6,863 nt of DNA, taken from positions 1-6,863 of the forward strand of contig CAUEFX010000106.1 of the NCBI GenBank assembly GCA_958477465.1, in the 5' to 3' direction. This document shows positions 5,087-6,863 of this stretch, piece after piece. The position numbers were made by a program, and so were the translations under genes. Numbering within the stretch: position 1 is the first letter of the stretch; each line of letters starts with the position of its first letter. The notes under the pieces were generated by a model, which made no database searches, was not told the origin of the DNA, and was given only the letters and a program-made list of their open reading frames with translations. The DNA comes from an uncultured Bacteroides sp. GTDB taxonomy: Bacteria > Bacteroidota > Bacteroidia > Bacteroidales > Bacteroidaceae.

Positions 5087-6863
5087 ATGTTCAAGAAAAT
5101 CTTATTCTTATTCTTTGTTGTGTTTGCAGTTACCGCTTATTCACAGGATGTGGCCATAACGGGAACGGTGACGGATGCAAATAGTGAGCCTTTGGTTGGC
5201 GTGAATGTATTGGTAAAAGGTACTACTACGGGTGCCATTACCGATGCTGAAGGTAATTTTTCAGTGAGTGGAAAGAAAGGAAATACACTCGTTTTCTCTT
5301 ATATCGGTATGCTTACGCAGGAAGTTGTCTATAAGGGAGCTACCATGCATGTAGTGATGAAAGACGACTCGAAAGCGCTGGAAGAAGTGGTTGTTATCGG
5401 TTATCAGACCGTGAAGAAGTCCGACTTGACCGGAGCGGTTGCCGTTGTTGATACCAAGGAAATGAAAAAAAGTGCTGCAGGAACACTGGTAAGCCAGATG
5501 CAGGGTTTGGCAACCGGAGTCAATGTACGCAGTAGCGGTAGGGCTGGAGAAGATGCTTCTATTGAAATTCGTGGTGTCGGCTCCTTGAGTAATAACTCTC
5601 CGCTGTGGGTGATTGATGGTATGATTACAGACCCGGGTGTTGATTTCAATCCGGCGGATGCAGAGTCCATCCAAATTCTGAAAGACGCTTCCGCTGCTGC
5701 CATCTACGGTTCGCGTGCTGCCAATGGTGTGATTATCGTTACTACCAAGAAAGGTACGAAAGGCCCGATGAAAGTGAATGTAAGTGTAAAGGAAACATTG
5801 GAATGGAGTCCGAAATTTGATCTGATGAATGCGGCAGAATATATCAAGTATAATGATATTGCCTATAATGAAGCGATCAAAGACGGTATTGCCACTGTAA
5901 ACAGTACTCAGAAACACTCACAGTATGATACTAACTGGCAGGATGAAGTGTTGAAGACTGCATTGGTACAGGATTACAACGTATCACTTTCCGGTGGTGG
6001 CGATTCCGGTAGCTATTTTGTATCGGCAGGTTATTATAACAATGACGGTGTTTCTTATGGAAATACTTTCGACCGTTATAGCTTCCGTGTCAATACACAA
6101 GGTAAAAAGGGCTGGTTCTCTTTTGGTGAGAACTTGGCTTATTCACTCACCAATACAGACCCGAACCAGACCAATACCTACAATGACTTTTTGCGTATGA
6201 TGCCTACTATTCCCATCTATGATGAGAACAATCCGGGCGGATATGGTTATGGTGATGCCGGTAAATACAATACGTTCGGTGTGAACCCGATTGCCCGGGA
6301 AGATTTGGAATACCGTCATTTCCGCCAGAATCGTTTGAACGGCTCTCTATGGTTGGAGTTCAAGCCTTTCGAATTCCTTTCCTATAAATTCAACGGTGGT
6401 GTCGACCTTTACTTTTATGAAAACTCATGGTTCCGTGGAGAAGGTAACTGGACTCAGAATCAGGAACACCGTGACCCGGAGAGTCAGAAGGCACGCGACA
6501 ATACCTACAACATGTTGATTGAGCACACGTTGAACTTTAACAAGGATTTTGGCAAGCACCATGTGGATGCTGTAGTTGGTACTACTTACCAGCACCATGA
6601 ATGGGAAGGTTTGTGGGCTTCCCGCTTGAACTTCCCGATGTTGGGCAACGGTGGTTACCTGACCGTATTGAATGCCGGACAAAGTAACCAGCAGAATTCA
6701 AACAGTATCAGTGAGAATGCAATGATTTCTTATCTGGGACGTGCAAACTACAATTATGATGATAAATACTATCTGACTGCTACCTTCCGTCGTGACGGCA
6801 CTTCCCGCCTGGCTAAGGAAAACCGTTGGGGTAATTTCCCCTCATTCTCCGGTGCCTGGAGAA
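5087..6863 (+). CDS. SusC-like TonB-dependent outer-membrane transporter, N-terminal part (3' end outside window)
   Basis: SusC-family proteins are outer-membrane barrels that import oligosaccharides captured by a SusD-like lipoprotein, powered by TonB. The frame stays open from the ATG at 5087 to the window edge: 592 codons plus one base, roughly half to 60% of the usual 1000-1100 residues. Residues 1-20 are a signal peptide (MFKKILFLFF onward, ending AYSQ). A carboxypeptidase-regulatory-like beta-sandwich covers about 22-95 (ITGTVTDANSEPLVGVNV). The TonB-box region EEVVVIGYQTVKKSD is at 99-113. The plug follows at about 107-228, with the family landmarks VIDGM near 175-179 and AAAIYGSRAANGVIIVTTKK at 203-222. 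The rest is beta-barrel strands rich in aromatic and Asn/Gly residues. No frameshift or internal stop was seen. An A-rich stretch rather than a Shine-Dalgarno sequence precedes the ATG, as is usual in Bacteroides. A susD-like gene is expected just downstream but is not visible. The glycan substrate is unknown. Confidence 0.95.
   Translation, partial: MFKKILFLFFVVFAVTAYSQDVAITGTVTDANSEPLVGVNVLVKGTTTGAITDAEGNFSVSGKKGNTLVFSYIGMLTQEVVYKGATMHVVMKDDSKALEEVVVIGYQTVKKSDLTGAVAVVDTKEMKKSAAGTLVSQMQGLATGVNVRSSGRAGEDASIEIRGVGSLSNNSPLWVIDGMITDPGVDFNPADAESIQILKDASAAAIYGSRAANGVIIVTTKKGTKGPMKVNVSVKETLEWSPKFDLMNAAEYIKYNDIAYNEAIKDGIATVNSTQKHSQYDTNWQDEVLKTALVQDYNVSLSGGGDSGSYFVSAGYYNNDGVSYGNTFDRYSFRVNTQGKKGWFSFGENLAYSLTNTDPNQTNTYNDFLRMMPTIPIYDENNPGGYGYGDAGKYNTFGVNPIAREDLEYRHFRQNRLNGSLWLEFKPFEFLSYKFNGGVDLYFYENSWFRGEGNWTQNQEHRDPESQKARDNTYNMLIEHTLNFNKDFGKHHVDAVVGTTYQHHEWEGLWASRLNFPMLGNGGYLTVLNAGQSNQQNSNSISENAMISYLGRANYNYDDKYYLTATFRRDGTSRLAKENRWGNFPSFSGAWR

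Noticed and set aside
5261..5917. Minus-strand frame of 218 codons within the susC-like gene.
   Set aside because: It lies opposite the conserved TonB plug coding sequence and has no signal of its own.
1..6863. CRISPR arrays, tRNA or rRNA genes, insertion sequences, invertible promoters or attachment sites.
   Set aside because: I saw no regularly spaced repeats, RNA gene hallmarks, transposase or recombinase coding sequence, or long inverted repeats that would mark a flipping segment.

Overview
The window looks like a piece of a polysaccharide utilization locus (PUL) from a gut-type Bacteroidetes, most likely Bacteroides or a close relative. The basis is the gene set: a one-protein hybrid two-component system (HTCS) with a periplasmic double propeller, followed by a SusC-type TonB-dependent transporter, with a GH2 glycosidase alongside. 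Start codons lack Shine-Dalgarno sequences, and the intergenic regions carry TAnnTTTG-type -7 boxes, both typical of this phylum. I assigned the genus from protein families only, not from a database match.

Layout, all on the + strand: (1) bases 1-747 are the 3' end of a GH2 glycoside hydrolase gene that begins outside the window. (2) Bases 748-833 are a short gap holding a 16-bp hairpin with a short T run, probably the GH2 terminator, and a weak promoter candidate for the next gene that overlaps it. (3) Bases 834-4787 are a complete 1317-residue HTCS: signal peptide, 14 propeller blades, Y_Y_Y domain, one membrane helix, histidine kinase, receiver and AraC-type DNA-binding domain. (4) Bases 4788-5086 hold a very strong intrinsic terminator, then a susC control region with three copies of ATAWTTGCAT spaced 21 and 31 bp apart, a consensus -7 box, and two inverted repeats in or near the leader. 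(5) Bases 5087-6863 are the first 592 codons of a susC-like gene that runs off the right edge.

Likely joint function: the HTCS senses an oligosaccharide in the periplasm, autophosphorylates, passes the phosphate to its own receiver, and its AraC domain activates the adjacent susC-like operon, which would import the same glycan. The GH2 enzyme would trim it. The substrate cannot be read from this window.

I found no wholly new system. The most useful non-coding observation is the helically phased triple repeat upstream of susC, a good candidate operator for the neighbouring HTCS. The hairpins flanking the HTCS gene and in the susC leader are secondary observations.
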